A program made the translations under genes and the position numbers. Under the pieces are notes generated by a model. It ran no database searches, was not told the origin of the DNA, and was given only the letters and a program-made list of their open reading frames with translations. A DNA stretch of 64,000 nucleotides, taken from Marinomonas phaeophyticola. Lineage in GTDB: Bacteria; Pseudomonadota; Gammaproteobacteria; Pseudomonadales; Marinomonadaceae. Positions 63,971 to 64,000 of the stretch are shown here, one piece after another (position 1 is the stretch's first letter; each line of letters opens with the position of its first letter). The stretch lies in contig NZ_JAPUBN010000011.1 in assembly GCF_026966905.1 (NCBI RefSeq), forward strand, positions 124,001 to 188,000, written 5' to 3'.

Positions 63971-64000
63971 ACTTTGCTTATTTACCGCGAAATAGTGACT

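Overview
This 64 kb window looks like chromosomal DNA of a marine gammaproteobacterium. Moderate-to-low GC, gene content (TRAP and Opu-type transporters, rimK/rimB, an RTX adhesin with a SapC-type neighbour) and protein style are closest to what I know of Marinomonas and other Oceanospirillales. This is an inference from reading, not from a search. No rRNA, tRNA, CRISPR array, prophage or insertion-sequence transposase was found.

Layout. 1-11 kb: hexuronate/aldonate catabolism, with the end of a TRAP transporter, a frameshifted 2-keto-3-deoxygluconate kinase, and a uxuB-lgoD-(AllD-like)-aldA operon, interrupted by an NhaC antiporter and a Kef-type potassium/proton antiporter. Near-identical palindromes (TTGGTTAACCAA, TTGGTTGACCAA) precede kdgK and uxuB. 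11-16 kb: PepSY and DUF2946 membrane proteins, rimK-rimB, and an alanine-dehydrogenase-fold enzyme. 16-29 kb: the first of two nearly identical small secreted proteins, then a catabolic island. It has a GlxA-type regulator between two operons: one with a four-gene Opu/Osm-type ABC importer, nitrilase and MmgE/PrpD protein, the other with an alpha/beta hydrolase and a lactonase-like amidohydrolase.

28.6-32.4 kb is a decay zone. It holds a PPOX-family fragment, the second small secreted gene, an in-frame DUF3570::ApbE deletion fusion, a DUF4266 gene, a response-regulator/histidine-kinase deletion remnant, and the tail of a third small secreted gene. 32.4-38.6 kb is a compact operon with a divergent GntR/UTRA regulator and a phosphonate-type ABC importer that also encodes an alkaline-phosphatase-superfamily hydrolase and a HAD phosphatase. 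38.8-43.4 kb carries an oxygenase/LysR deletion junction, a peroxiredoxin-like protein, a LysR/NAD(P)-binding protein pair and an Old Yellow Enzyme.

43.7-60.3 kb is a surface-protein module: a DUF6447-like protein with a histone-H1-like tail, a conserved unknown, a 1.5-kilo-residue DUF4347/RTX protein, a 7TMR-DISM kinase/regulator pair, a decayed second RTX copy, a glycosyltransferase, a complete type I secretion system (TolC, HlyD and PrtD-like ABC) and SapC. 60.6-63.3 kb holds polysaccharide genes (WcaJ-like, O-antigen-ligase-like), and a FadR-type regulator closes the window.

Seven otherwise good frames are broken by one-base length changes in homopolymers, mostly a missing G or C in runs of five or six (kdgK twice, ABM, DUF4266, RTX twice, waaL). 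Restoring the base gives exact full-length proteins. This may be assembly error, recent decay or, for the surface genes, phase variation. Raw reads would decide.
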